Shown: piece by piece, positions 9,513 to 19,708 of the stretch | Position numbering within the stretch: position 1 is the stretch's first letter | Layout of the letters: each line of letters begins with the position of its first letter | DNA from: Thraustochytrium sp. TN22 | Lineage: Eukaryota > Sar > Bigyra > Thraustochytrida > Thraustochytriidae | DNA length: 64,000 nucleotides | Assembly: GCA_013306675.1 (NCBI GenBank) | Contig: JABLUY010000151.1 | Coordinates: forward strand, 29,425-93,424 | Reading direction: 5' to 3' | The notes under the pieces: model-generated | Databases searched by the model: none | What the model was told of the DNA's origin: nothing | The model's input: the letters and a program-made list of their open reading frames with translations, nothing else | Position numbers and translations under genes: made by a program

Positions 9513-10923
9513 GTCAGCTCCCCCACCGGCCGACACCGAGCTCGCTTGCGTCGACCCCATCCTGCGCCTCGAGAAGAACCACGAGGACTCGCGCTCGCGC
9601 TTGGCGCGGGCTCGCGCTGCACTGCTCGGTCGCAAAGAAAAGGCGCACGGGCTCGCCGACGCGCGCGCCTGGCCTTTGTGCGCGCCGAGGCGGGATTCGC
9701 GCCGCATGGCCGCGCCCTCGCCGTTCTGCCCGCCGCGGTGACGCGAGACCACCGCGGTATCCTGGAACCCGCCGCCGCCGCCGCGCGCGCCGCGCGCCGC
9801 CGCTCCGAGTCACGCTGCGCGCCGCCGCCACGGCGTTTCTGGCCTGCCGCCGCCGCTGCGCGCCCTCGCGCCGCGGCTCCGAGTCCGGGTCCGAGTCCGG
9901 CTGCTCCAGGTTCTTCGAGCCGCTGCCGCAGGCTGTGACGGGCGAGATACAGCCCGGCGAGCGGTACCAGTACTGCCCGGTCACGGCCGTGGCCGGCGCT
10001 GGGCCGCGCCCCGCTGGCCGCGCGGCGCCGACGCCGTCGTCGCGAAGGGAACCGCGACGCGGCCTCGTACCCGGGCGCCGACGACGCCGTCCAGCGCGCG
10101 CAGGGCGCCATCGCCGCGCGCTGGACGGACTCCGGGCGCGCCGCCGCCGGCGGACTCCGATCTTGGCCGGGTCGACTTGCGGAAGCTGACGCAAGGCGTG
10201 TGCGACCATGCGCGGGTGTGCGGCGGTGCGCGGGGACCTGCCATTGCACCTCGGTACGCCTCGTTACTGTCAGGGCCTGTCAGGTTGATGATCAAGACCC
10301 TGGGACTCACCTTGGAGGGCGTGCCGTCGTCCTTGGCGTGGTCCTTGCTGGGCTCCGGGCGGCTCGAGTTCCAGACGCTTTGTGGACGCAGTCACTGGGA
10401 GGGACACTGTCCCCGGCTGCCATGGCCACTGCACTGCCGTGACCGGCGCTGCAGTGTTGCTTTCCCACGGCACATCGACGAGTCCGAGTCATGGTTCAAA
10501 GTGCGGGTCTGAGTCGGAGTCCCAGTCGTGAAGCAAGCTAGTGATCCGTGACGATCGTGACGATCCGGGTCGTTCAAGTTCACAACAAGCTCGTGCTCGA
10601 AACTTGAGGCCGAGCCTCTCTAGCTAGCCAACCGCTGGCGCCAACCTGAACCTGATGAGCCAGCCACGAGCGTCGTGGCCGCCGTGGTGCCGCTGCACTG
10701 AATCGCGACCTGCCAGTGGTGATGGCTGGCGAGAATCGACTTGGCTGCTGTAAAGTGGCTTGGCCTCATCATCAGGCTCGGAGCGAGACGGCAAGTTGTG
10801 CACGGCGCGACAAGGTTTGCCCGGAACTGCCTCTGCCGGTGCTGCGACCGTGATCATCGTGATGACAGGGCTTGCTCGACGCGGCGCCGGTCGACGACCT
10901 GGCTGACGCGGCGCAGGCCAATC

Positions 10924-10971
10924 TGCAGTGCAGTGCAGTGCAGTGCAGTGCAGTGCAGTGCAGTGCAGTGC
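10924..10971. repeat. TGCAG pentanucleotide array
   Basis: About nine perfect TGCAG units followed by degenerate ccagtg units. The array lies about 225 bp upstream of the prolyl hydroxylase ATG, in the probable promoter or 5' UTR region. Confidence 0.9.
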
Positions 10972-11195
10972 CAGTGCCAGTGCAGTGCCGCGCTCGCTCA
11001 AGGTCACCGTCAGCGCGACCGCGACCGCCGCGACGACCTACCCGCCGCCAGCTCGCTCCCTCCAACCGCAAGCGCGAGGCCGCCGCAAACCCGAGCGGCG
11101 GCGGCGCGGCGGGCGGCAGTGCAGAGCGGCTCGGCGCGCGGCGCGGCGGCGGCTCGGGCGGCGGCTCGGTCGGCGGCCCGGCCCCCGCGCGCAGG

Positions 11196-12857
11196 ATGGC
11201 GACCAAGGAGAAGAAGGCCGCGGCGGACGCGGCGGCCAAGGACGCGGCGGCCCAGCCCGCGGCGGCAGGCGAGCAGAAGAAGGGCGGCGGCGGCGGCGGC
11301 GGCGCAGGCCTGGCGGCCGTGACGGCGCTGGTGGTGGCGCTGGTGGCGGCGGGCGCGGCGCTGGCGGCCAGCGACCCCAAGGTCAAGGCGGCCGTGGTGG
11401 ACTTCTTCCCCGAGGAGGCGGTGACGGCCGTGGAGGAGCTGACGGGGCTGTCGCTGCTGACGCGCGGCGGCTTCCGCAGGCCGGCGAGCGAGCTGCACAC
11501 GCAGGACGAGGCGCCGGAGCGGCCAGTGAGCTTCTCGGTGCACTTCAACGGCGACGGCCTGAGCGAGGGCATTGCGGTGTCATCGGCGGACTTCGAGGGC
11601 CTTGACGCGCTCATCCGCGAGACGTGCAGCGAGCTGCCCGAGGTGCTGGAGCTGCTGGCGGACGATGATGAAGACGAGCTGCCGCGGCTGTGCGACCCGG
11701 AACAGGGCGCGCGCCTGTACACGCAGCGCGGGCGCCGTGTGCGGTCCTTCTTCGACGTGGAGGAGGGCCAGCGCACGTACGTGGTGCCGCAGGGCGTGCA
11801 CTTTGTGTGGCCCATGGGCAAGGTGGGCAGCGTGCTGGAGCCGGACAGCGTGGAGAGCCCGGTGCCGGAGAAGCCGATCCGGCTGCGGCAGCTGAGCATG
11901 TCGCCGCGCGTCTTCACGGTGGAGAACTTCATGTCGCCCGAGGAGATGAACGCCATTCTGGAGCACAACCGCGAGCTCCTCAAGCCCAGCGAGGTCGGCT
12001 TCGCCGGCTGGCGCGACAAGACGCGCACCAGCAGCACCGCCTGGGACTTTCACTCCTGGGCCGCGCGCAAGGTGCAGCGCCGCAGCTTCGACCTGCTCGG
12101 CATGGACTTTGACTCCAGCATGGCCGACGCCGTCCAGGTGCTGCGCTATAACCTGACCGAGTGGTACAAGCCGCACACGGACTGGTTCGACAAGAAGGCC
12201 TACGAGGGTCACGATCCCAAGGTCGGCAACGGCACCAACCGTTTCGCCACCGTCTTCCTCTACCTGACCGACGTCGACGAGGGCGGCCACACCGTCTTTC
12301 CGCTTTCCACCACGCACGAGGGCTACAACGGCGAGCAGCTCGTGCACCCGGGCACTGAGAAGACCCCGGGCTACATCGCGCAGCGCGATGCGGAGTGGGT
12401 CTGCAACACCTCCTCCACCGCGCTGCGCTCCGACCCGGTCGCCGGCAACGCCGTCCTCTTCTACAGCCAGGGCCCCGACGGCGAGCTCGACAAGTACAGC
12501 CTGCACGGCGGCTGTCCGGTGATCAAGGGCGTCAAGTACTCGGCCAACGTCTGGATCTGGAACCGCCCAAAGCCCAGCAAGGACCAGGCCAAGGACGGCA
12601 AGCCCTCCAAGGCTGAGTCCAAGGGGATCGAGATGCAGTTCCACAACAAGCGCGCCGAGCCCATCGAGCTCTTCTGGGACAACGGCTCCGATGACGGCGT
12701 CTTTCAGACCGAGATCGCGCCCGGCCACTCCTCTCCCATGACCACCTACCACGGCCACAGCTTCTTTGCGCGGACCAAGGGCTCCACCGAGCGCATTTTC
12801 CGCTTCACCGCCCACGATGACCTCAAGGGCAAGGAGCACGTTGCTGTGATCGAGTAA
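11196..12857 (+). CDS. Membrane-anchored prolyl 4-hydroxylase fused to VHL-beta-like domain
   Basis: A 553-residue protein. After a Lys/Ala-rich N-terminus, residues about 38-59 form one membrane helix (LAAVTALVVALVAAGAALAA), suggesting type II anchoring in the ER or Golgi. The catalytic domain is a 2-oxoglutarate/Fe(II) prolyl 4-hydroxylase: iron ligands His327 and Asp329 (YKPHTDWFD) and His437 (SLHGGCPVIKG), with Lys447 ten residues later to bind 2-oxoglutarate. The segment FATVFLYLTDVDEGGHTVFP is typical of the family. Residues about 476-553 (MQFHNKRAEPIELFWD, then TTYHGHSFFAR) match the pattern of the VHL beta domain (FCNRSPR...W...YRGHLWLFR). The frame is open upstream through the TGCAG array, but the ATG at 11196 is the first plausible start. 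The hydroxylase call is firm; the VHL-like call is by motif. The substrate is unknown. Confidence 0.93.
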   Translation: MATKEKKAAADAAAKDAAAQPAAAGEQKKGGGGGGGAGLAAVTALVVALVAAGAALAASDPKVKAAVVDFFPEEAVTAVEELTGLSLLTRGGFRRPASELHTQDEAPERPVSFSVHFNGDGLSEGIAVSSADFEGLDALIRETCSELPEVLELLADDDEDELPRLCDPEQGARLYTQRGRRVRSFFDVEEGQRTYVVPQGVHFVWPMGKVGSVLEPDSVESPVPEKPIRLRQLSMSPRVFTVENFMSPEEMNAILEHNRELLKPSEVGFAGWRDKTRTSSTAWDFHSWAARKVQRRSFDLLGMDFDSSMADAVQVLRYNLTEWYKPHTDWFDKKAYEGHDPKVGNGTNRFATVFLYLTDVDEGGHTVFPLSTTHEGYNGEQLVHPGTEKTPGYIAQRDAEWVCNTSSTALRSDPVAGNAVLFYSQGPDGELDKYSLHGGCPVIKGVKYSANVWIWNRPKPSKDQAKDGKPSKAESKGIEMQFHNKRAEPIELFWDNGSDDGVFQTEIAPGHSSPMTTYHGHSFFARTKGSTERIFRFTAHDDLKGKEHVAVIE

Positions 12858-13294
12858 GCTGCCCTCGCGAGCGGAGCAAAAACATGAATGCAGTGTGAAG
12901 TTGTCCTTGCGTTCAAGAGGCGCTGTTCGGCGCTGTACGACGCCACGACCCAACCTCCGCGGCCCACGCGCCATCGACGTGGCTGCGCGGCCGCTCCTGC
13001 TTCGCCGCATGATCGAGGGCGAGTGCGCGGCCCGATGGCCACATGCTCAAGCGACCTCCATCTCTCGTCACACGTTGCTGTGATCGAGTAAGCTGCCCTC
13101 GCGAGAGGAGCAAAAACATGAGTGCAGTGTGAAGTTGTCCTTGCGTTCAAGAGGCGCTGTACGACGCCACGACCCAACCTCCGCGGCCCACGCGCCGTCG
13201 ACGTGGCTGCGCGGCCGCTCCTGCTTCGCCGCATGATCGAGGGCGAGTGCGCGGCCCGATGGCCACATGCTCAAGCGACCTCCATCTCTCATCA
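12837..13294. repeat. 234-bp tandem duplication covering the hydroxylase gene's end
   Basis: Copy one is 12837-13070 and copy two 13071-13294. They differ by a few substitutions and a 10-bp deletion in copy two (gcgctgttcg lost near 13159). Copy one begins inside the last codons of the prolyl hydroxylase, so copy two repeats the sequence for HVAVIE plus the stop codon as a non-functional tail. The high identity implies a recent event. Confidence 0.95.
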
Positions 13295-13555
13295 CCCGGA
13301 CACGGCAAGTCTTCGTGGTGGTGGAATCAAATGTCCTTGCAAGCAAGCACCTGTTCTGTGTTCCGATCCTTTTCCTTTGGTGACCTCGCTCGCTGGCGAT
13401 TTGGGTGTGCGTGAGCCCTGTTTTCCATCTTTTTTCTCGTTTTATACATTTTGCCATTGTCTTGCCGTTCATGTTGGCGGCCTTTTGCGGCGCAAGGAGG
13501 AGCCTCAGTCAGATCAGAGACAATGCAGGATAGCCGCGCTTGCTCGCAGTGCTTG

Positions 13556-14551
13556 TCACAGTCCGAAGTCGTCGTCCACTTCCATGACGGCATTCTTGAG
13601 GTCAAACTCGTCAAGACTGGCAGCGCCGGCCTGGAGAAAGCCCTCGTCGTTCGGAGTCTTGGTCGCATGGCTCACATCGGGGTCGTGCAGCAGCGAAGAA
13701 GCTTGGGACGTGGCAGCACCGGCCTCGAGGGTATTGGCTGCATCGTTGGCCGCGAAGCTCTCCATCCCAGCCACTTCCAGGTTCTCGTCCACAAAAGCCA
13801 CACCCGGGGTGATCACTGCGGCGAGCGCAGTCGCAAAGACCTGGTCAGCCGACGTCACGACGGGGAAGATCTGCATGAACTGCTGCTTCAGGCTGCTGGC
13901 GTGGTTCCCAAAGTCGATTTCTTCAGCTGGGACACTCTCGTCGAGTGCGCCGCGCATGAAAAAGTACTGCAATTGGTGGGCAGTGCGGCGGTCGTGGTAG
14001 TCGCAGGCGTACCTCTGCATGTCGCGACGCATCCACAGCTTGTCAGGACCCTCCAGATGCGCCGGGAAGCGCACCTTGCTCTTCCATTGGAGCTCCCTGC
14101 AGAAAATCTGCACGGGCACATCCAGGCCGAAGTAGTTGGCCTCCATCGTGAAGCAAATCTTGTCGCCCCGGAGCACGTTCTTCTCGCTGCGATGCAGCCC
14201 GCCACCGTGCATGAATGCACGGACGCTGCCGCCCACGTACTTCAGGCCGAGCGCGAGGACAGCCACGCCGCCCTTTTTCTGTGGGAAGCTCCTGTACCCG
14301 TCCAACTGGAAGGGGTCCAGCCACAGCGTCTGGGTATCGACGGCAACCCACCCGTTGTCGCCGAGCAAGTGGATGCTGGCTGTGAGACCCTGCACGAACA
14401 TGGCTTGGGGAGGCAGCTGGAACTGCGTGACCACGCTGCCGGTGTTGAGGCCGCCCAGCGTGCTTGATTGGTTGGGCTCCACGCGGAAGATGGTGGGGGA
14501 GAGCGGGATGGCGAGCGCGACCTGCGCGACCTGGGCCGTGGGGACGGCCAT
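13556..14551 (-). CDS. Family A paralog 1, unknown function
   Basis: Unrecognised 331-residue protein and member of the local family A. The first ATG is at 14551; the frame opens upstream at a GTG. Residues about 1-170 look beta-rich. Shared family marks are LGGLNTGSVV (near residue 33), KKGGVAVLALGLKYV, FMHGGGLHRSEK, WKSKVRF and YHDRRTAHQLQYFFMRGALDE. After a helical segment ending in ATALAAVITPG, the C-terminal 80 residues are acidic and probably disordered, closing with MEVDDDFGL. No signal peptide or membrane helix is seen. It is on the same strand as the two next paralogs (16735-17682 and 19709-20761). A folded domain plus acidic tail would suit a nuclear regulator, but this is inference. 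Confidence 0.8.
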   Translation of the reverse strand: MAVPTAQVAQVALAIPLSPTIFRVEPNQSSTLGGLNTGSVVTQFQLPPQAMFVQGLTASIHLLGDNGWVAVDTQTLWLDPFQLDGYRSFPQKKGGVAVLALGLKYVGGSVRAFMHGGGLHRSEKNVLRGDKICFTMEANYFGLDVPVQIFCRELQWKSKVRFPAHLEGPDKLWMRRDMQRYACDYHDRRTAHQLQYFFMRGALDESVPAEEIDFGNHASSLKQQFMQIFPVVTSADQVFATALAAVITPGVAFVDENLEVAGMESFAANDAANTLEAGAATSQASSLLHDPDVSHATKTPNDEGFLQAGAASLDEFDLKNAVMEVDDDFGL

Positions 14552-16734
14552 GGTGGTGACGAGCACGAAGCGCGAGGTTAGCTAGGAGAAGGCAAAGGCA
14601 GGTGACGAGCGCGCGTGAGCGCGGCGGCCAGCGCACGCCGCACGTGCGCAGGCAGCCGGGTCCCGGAACGGGGCAGGCGAGAGCGTCAGCGCGCCGCTGC
14701 AAGCGCGGCGGCTAGCGCGCGGCGTCCCGCGCGCGGCGGCCAGCGCGCGCGGTACAGGCACAGGACAGGCAGCAGGGCGGGGGAGGTCGCGCTTCCGTGG
14801 TGGCTTAGGAATCTTCGTCTCGTTGATTGCTGGTCTGCTCGAGCGCTCCCCTGCCCGAGCGCGGCCTTGTCAAACCTTTCACTTTGGGGGCGAGGTTCCC
14901 CTATTCGTAAGCGCAGCGACGACTGCGAAACAACCGGCCAGCGGCGGGACGGTGATGCCCACGCGACGCTGCTCGGCTTCCTCTGTGCTGTGCTCTGTTG
15001 CCTTGCCGTGCCTTGCCGGGCTTTGCCGCACGGCGCGGCGCGGCGCGGCGCCGCCTCGCTCTCGCGCTTTCCAATGCAAGAACTCTCCGCGTTGCGATCG
15101 CGGGGCCGCGCGCGCCTTTGGGCTGCGTGAGCCTGCGTCTAGCCAGACTCGGGCCAGCATGCCGCCCTCCGCCTCCATCCTCCATGCCGCTGAGTTCGTC
15201 CATGCCCCCTGCGCGGCTCGCGAGCCTCCTCGCGAGCCGCCTCGCCTCGCACCTGCGCCTGCCGTGCACCGGCTGCGCCGGCCTGCGCCGCGCGCTCGAG
15301 CTCTGGCGTCGCGCGGCGCCGCCGTCGCAGGGCTCCCGGACACTGGGCCATGCCGCATGCGGCGCCACGGCGTGCGGCACGCGGGAGAGGAAGGCGCGGC
15401 GTCTCGAGGCTGCGACGCAGCAACCTTGCGCCGTTTGAGCTTCCGCGTGGCAAGCCCGGATCTCGCTAGACTCGAGCTCCAGCAGCCGCCCGGCCGCCGC
15501 GAGCGCCAGCCGGGCTACTCACCGGCAGCAGCGTCGCCGAGCTGTGGCCTGAGTGGGGCGGCGAAGATCCGGCCAGGCAGGCTCTGCAGGGAGAGGACAG
15601 AAGTTATCCGCCACCTCGCTGTCATCATCAATGCGGTGCAGTGGCAGTCGCAGTCCGAGGCTCCGTCCAGCTGGACTCCAGCTAGCTTGGGCTCTTCGAA
15701 GTTCGGGGCGGGTTCGTGGAATCCCAGGCGCAGGAGCGGGTTGCGCAGCGCGACAGACACAGGTAGTAGCGAGCAGCCAAGCTTGTGCTCATGGAAACAG
15801 GTCGGGTGGAAGGGCCGGGCTCGCTCACCCCGTCTGGCGCCCCAATGCATCTTGACAGAGGAGCGAAACGCGCTCACGGCTCTCCCAAACGAGGGCCCCG
15901 AGCAAACGCCACTTGCAGGCAGCTCTGCAAGTGGTACCAGAAAGATACCAAGGATTGGTCCGGCACTGGCAGGCGAGCGCTTCGGATCCGTCACCCGTGT
16001 GCGTCTCGTACGAGCGTCCGTGAGCGGGCTGTGAAAAGCGTGCGTCGGTGATGGAGGGGAAAACAACGGAGCCGGCTCTGGTGCGGCGGTGGATCTCTCG
16101 GCATGCGTGAGAGATGGGGTCGGCGATGCACTGTTCGTGTGAGCTACTGCCCTTTTGCGTGGGGTAGGAAACGAGGGCGGGAACCAGTGGCTGGCACTTG
16201 GTTGAGGCTCGCACTCTTCGAGGGCAGCCTGGTTGAGCATTCACACGCGCATCAGGCAGGACACTGTGCTGCACTCTTGGCCGTGCGCTCGGGGCTGTGG
16301 TTGATGATCCTCAAGTGGATCAGCATCGCTGGTCCACAATTCTCAATCTCATTGGCGCCGCGTGACAAATACGTTGGATGGATGCGTGCGCAACGAGTAG
16401 GCTCAAGTGGCGGCGGCAGCGGCAGCCGTCCAGCCGTCAAGCAAGCCCAGGTTGTTCTCGCATCAGCAAACTACCTTGCACAGAATAAATTCGTTCATTC
16501 GAGCGCAAGGTCGTACTCGAAGTTGAGCCCCGGCTTGAGCTGAGCACCTTGATGAATCTTGCCGCACCGTCGCCGGCCACGATGGTTGCAACTTTCAGGC
16601 CGGCGTCGCAGGCGACATGGACGCCAGGACGAAGTTGCCTCGTGAAGGAGCCAGGATCAACATCATCACCATCCAGACAGCGTTACACCACATGCACCTC
16701 CTCAACCTTAGAGAAAACCATGACAGCCCAGTCA
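14552..16734. other. Non-coding spacer between paralogs 1 and 2
   Basis: GC-rich DNA with palindromic cgcgc patches near 14620-14750. A 403-codon plus-strand frame (14823-16034) has Arg/Ala/Pro-rich shadow composition and no domain. I see no gene here. Confidence 0.5.
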
Positions 16735-17682
16735 TCAGTGGCGCTCCTCGTCACAGTCGTCCTTGCTCGTGAGGTTCTCCTTTGCACAGGCGGCGTCGTC
16801 GGCGCAGGGCTCGAGAGGCGGGCTGACCGGCAGGGGTACCGTCCCGAAGTCGGTATCTGCAGCAGGAACGGCGTTGGTCGTGCCAGCGCCCAGGTCCTCG
16901 TTCGCTGCGAGCACAGAATCGGGAAGAGGCAGAGGCTGTCCGATCGGAGCCACCGGAATCATCACAGCAACCATGGCCTCCTGAAGGCTCGTCGCGCCCT
17001 GGTAGCGCTCCATAAAGTGATTGTGCTCGGTGCATGTCGTGTCCTCGAAGTTGATCCCGGCAGCTGGCACGGCCTCGTCCAGCGCGCCGTACATCATAAA
17101 GTGTCGCAACTGATACTCGGTGCGAAGGTCATGGTAGCGGCGGGCATAATTCAGCATGTTGACCCGAGTCTCACGTGGTATGTGCGTCGAGAAGCGCGCC
17201 TTGGACTTCCAGAGGAATGTTGTGGAGAAGATCGGCAGGGGCTGGCCCGTGCCAAAGTCGGCATCAAGCGAGAAGCGCAGCTTGTCACCGTTGACGATCG
17301 TTCTCTCGCTTCGGTGCATGCCACCTCCGTGCATGACAACGCGGGCCCTGCGGCCTTTATCCACGTACGCCAGCGCGAGCGCGAGGACGCAGGCTCCGCC
17401 CTTTTTGCTGAAGGGCTCATTGCACGTCAAAAATAAGGGCACATCCCACTCCTTCTCGTCGGCGGTGACCCATTTGTCGTCTCTAGTGTGCACGTGTATG
17501 CGTGCCGTCAGTTTCTCGACGCAGAAAACACCGCTCGGCAGCTCGAACTCCGCCACCACGCTGCCGGTGTTGAGGCCACCAAACGGCCCCGCCGACTGGT
17601 GCAGCTCAACGCGGTAGATGACCGAGGAGAGCGCGCGAAAGGTATGTACGAGCGACGAGACACCCGATGCGCCGGTGGACAT
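16735..17682 (-). CDS. Family A paralog 2, unknown function
   Basis: Unrecognised 315-residue protein starting at ATG 17682. It shares with paralog 1 the sequence blocks FGGLNTGSVVAEFELP, KKGGACVLALALAYVD, VMHGGGMHRSER, LRFSLDADF, WKSKARF and YARRYHDLRTEYQLRHFM followed by YGALDE. Predicted beta-strands dominate residues 15-190. A helix pair follows, then an acidic Pro/Asp-rich tail that ends in KDDCDEERH. Conservation covers about 240 residues, and the tail is free to vary. A decayed relic of a similar gene lies at about 18975-19190. No known domain is recognised. Conserved Gly, His and Trp positions indicate a maintained fold rather than random ORFs. Confidence 0.8.
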   Translation of the reverse strand: MSTGASGVSSLVHTFRALSSVIYRVELHQSAGPFGGLNTGSVVAEFELPSGVFCVEKLTARIHVHTRDDKWVTADEKEWDVPLFLTCNEPFSKKGGACVLALALAYVDKGRRARVVMHGGGMHRSERTIVNGDKLRFSLDADFGTGQPLPIFSTTFLWKSKARFSTHIPRETRVNMLNYARRYHDLRTEYQLRHFMMYGALDEAVPAAGINFEDTTCTEHNHFMERYQGATSLQEAMVAVMIPVAPIGQPLPLPDSVLAANEDLGAGTTNAVPAADTDFGTVPLPVSPPLEPCADDAACAKENLTSKDDCDEERH

Positions 17683-18974
17683 GATCTGATAGCACCGGGC
17701 AGCAAAGACCAGCTTGTTGGCTTGATTGCTGGCAGGCAGACAGGCAGGCAGGCCGCGAGCGCGCGATGTCAGAGAGGTTGCTTGGCTGGCATGAGTACAG
17801 GCAGCGCTTGATGGCGTTTTGCTTTGCTACGCCAGCCTGCACGCTCCCCCGAGGCAACGCCGGCTCGCTCGCCAGCTTGTGCAGCAGCGTGTGGCCTCCG
17901 CCCTAATCCGTTCTGCTCGCTCAGCTGCCCATCGCGGACCAGGCCAGCGCTGGGAACCGGCGACATGAAGCTGCGCTGCTGCTCCACTGGCTCGTGGCCG
18001 AGGCGTTCCCGCGGGCCGTCTCGAAGGCGGCGCGCGCTCTGCCCGCGCGTCTTGCCTGACTTGGTGTCATGGCGTGTGACGCATGCCCTTGCCCCGTCCG
18101 GCGTGCTCATGGCTTTACGAGCCACACGAGCCACGCTGCGACTGATTCGTGGCGGGGCGGGGTTGACGGCGCGCAGCTGACGCCCGCGCGCCCGCGCCGC
18201 CAGCCCGCCAGCCAGCGCCCTCGCGCCCGCGGGCCGTTCTGGACTGCGATGATGATCGTGGGCAAGATTTCGTTCTCCAAGCCACACCGCTGGCACTGCA
18301 TGCATTGTGTGGGGGCCCTCAGGCTGGCGGAGAATCGCAGGGAGCCTCAGGCTGGCCGTGGCTGCGGCCGAGAGAAGGCAGAACAGGAAGGAGATCGGTG
18401 CTCTGCCTGCCTGCGCGCCAGCGAGGGCGGCTACGTCGCCACAACACGCTCGTCGCGGAACTTGCAACTTCACGAACCATGATGCTGGTCATGGTCATGG
18501 CCAGGCCAACGTGGAGATCGCGGGCTGAGAACCACCGAGAACCCCAGAGAATATCGCGGAGAACGGGTTAGCGCGGTGCGCCCATCATGTCGTCTCAGAG
18601 GCTCGTCGTCGCGCTTCGCAGGGAGACTGAGTCTCTCTTCACGCGGGTTTCGAGCGTGAACTGGCCCAGCAGAGCTGGCTTCGGCTGTGCGCTGCGGCGA
18701 AAGCATCGATCGCATCATGGGCCTCGTGGAGGGCCTGACGAGCTCTGACGACGCCATTCACGCGGTTGTAGTGGTCTGCGGCCGTGTGGGTTCTGCAAGA
18801 GCGCAGTTTGAGTTCGATGCCGCCCGCCAAGCGCTTGCACTGTGGACCGGCCAGCAGCCGCGTCCTCAGGACGAGCAATACCTGTCGTGAAGATCCGGTC
18901 CAGCGTGCCGTGCCTGGGCCTACTTTTTCAAAGACACGTGAACGAGAATGCACGGTGGAGAACTCGTGCCAGCG
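17683..18974. other. Non-coding spacer
   Basis: Contains short aggc-type repeats (17735-17755) just upstream of paralog 2. ORFs here are shadows with no domain. Nothing else is recognised. Confidence 0.45.
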
Positions 18975-19190
18975 ACGCGCAGAGATCGGGAGGTGTTACG
19001 GCGTAGTCGGAGGTCCCAGGGCCCGTCAAGTGGCACAGGAAGCGCAATTAAGACCTCCATGCTGAAGATCAGCACCGACTGACTGGGTAGGGTGGAAGTC
19101 CGCATCCAAGGAGAAGCGAAGGCATTTTGGGCTTGGCTTCATTGCATTATGTGCCGCTCTGCAGTGTACGTCGCACGCACCCAGTCTGCT
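18975..19190 (-). pseudogene. Decayed family A relic
   Basis: On the minus strand, 19122-19096 encodes LRFSLDADF, identical to the block in paralog 2, and the surrounding bases align with 17100-17340 with many substitutions and indels. The adjacent patch gaagatcagcaccgact corresponds to gaagatcggcaggggct in paralog 2. Reading frames are broken on both sides of the motif, and no start or full domain survives. This looks like a dead copy from an older tandem duplication. Confidence 0.6.
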
Positions 19191-19708
19191 CGCGCGCCTA
19201 GCCTGCACAAGAGGCGACCGCGTCAAGGCTCGAATCAGCTTGACATGTCGCGTCACGGTCACTTGCGAAGCAGTCACCGCAGCCACCGCCGCCGCGCTCG
19301 ACGCGGACCCATCATTCACGCTGGGGCCCTGTCAGCTGCGCGAGCTGGTGGGCAAAGAGCGATCGCGCCGGGCAGGTTTGCAAAACTGTGGCCGTCTTGT
19401 CTGCCAAGCACTGATCGGGAGCACAACGGCGGCGCACGTCAGAGGTGCCCTCAGGCTGAGGCCTGCGACGCGGATGGCCGCGCCTTTGATGCAGCCCACC
19501 CGCACCATCCGCTTTGGGACTTCACTCCCTGCATACGACGTGGCTTGAGAGTGAGGCACCTCCAGCTAGTCTCAATCGACCGCGTGAAACTGAAGAAAAC
19601 ATGTTTACAGGAAGGAGTGCTTGTGCGTACTTGCGTGCTGCGGGGCATTGATCATTGCAGAGTATCTCGATCACCAGCATGTCGCGGCGTGCTGGGTTGG
19701 CTCAAAGC
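19191..19708. other. Non-coding spacer
   Basis: About 520 bp between the relic and paralog 3. No domain-bearing frame and no clear repeat are seen. Confidence 0.45.

Larger units (their letters stand above)
8567..11195. other. Non-coding, repeat-rich spacer
   Basis: Long ORFs in this stretch exist on both strands but are Arg/Ala-rich shadows without domains. It holds CCTCG-type repeats near 8660-8697, a CAGTGC-rich patch near 9290-9345, an 80-bp tandem duplication (9354-9512) and a TGCAG pentamer array (10924-10971). Short gagtc/gactc words are scattered through it. I see no supported gene. Confidence 0.55.

Noticed and set aside
14823-16034. 403-codon frame between family A paralogs 1 and 2
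   Set aside because: Arg/Ala/Pro/Ser-rich without predicted structure or domain, like other shadow frames in GC-rich spacers.
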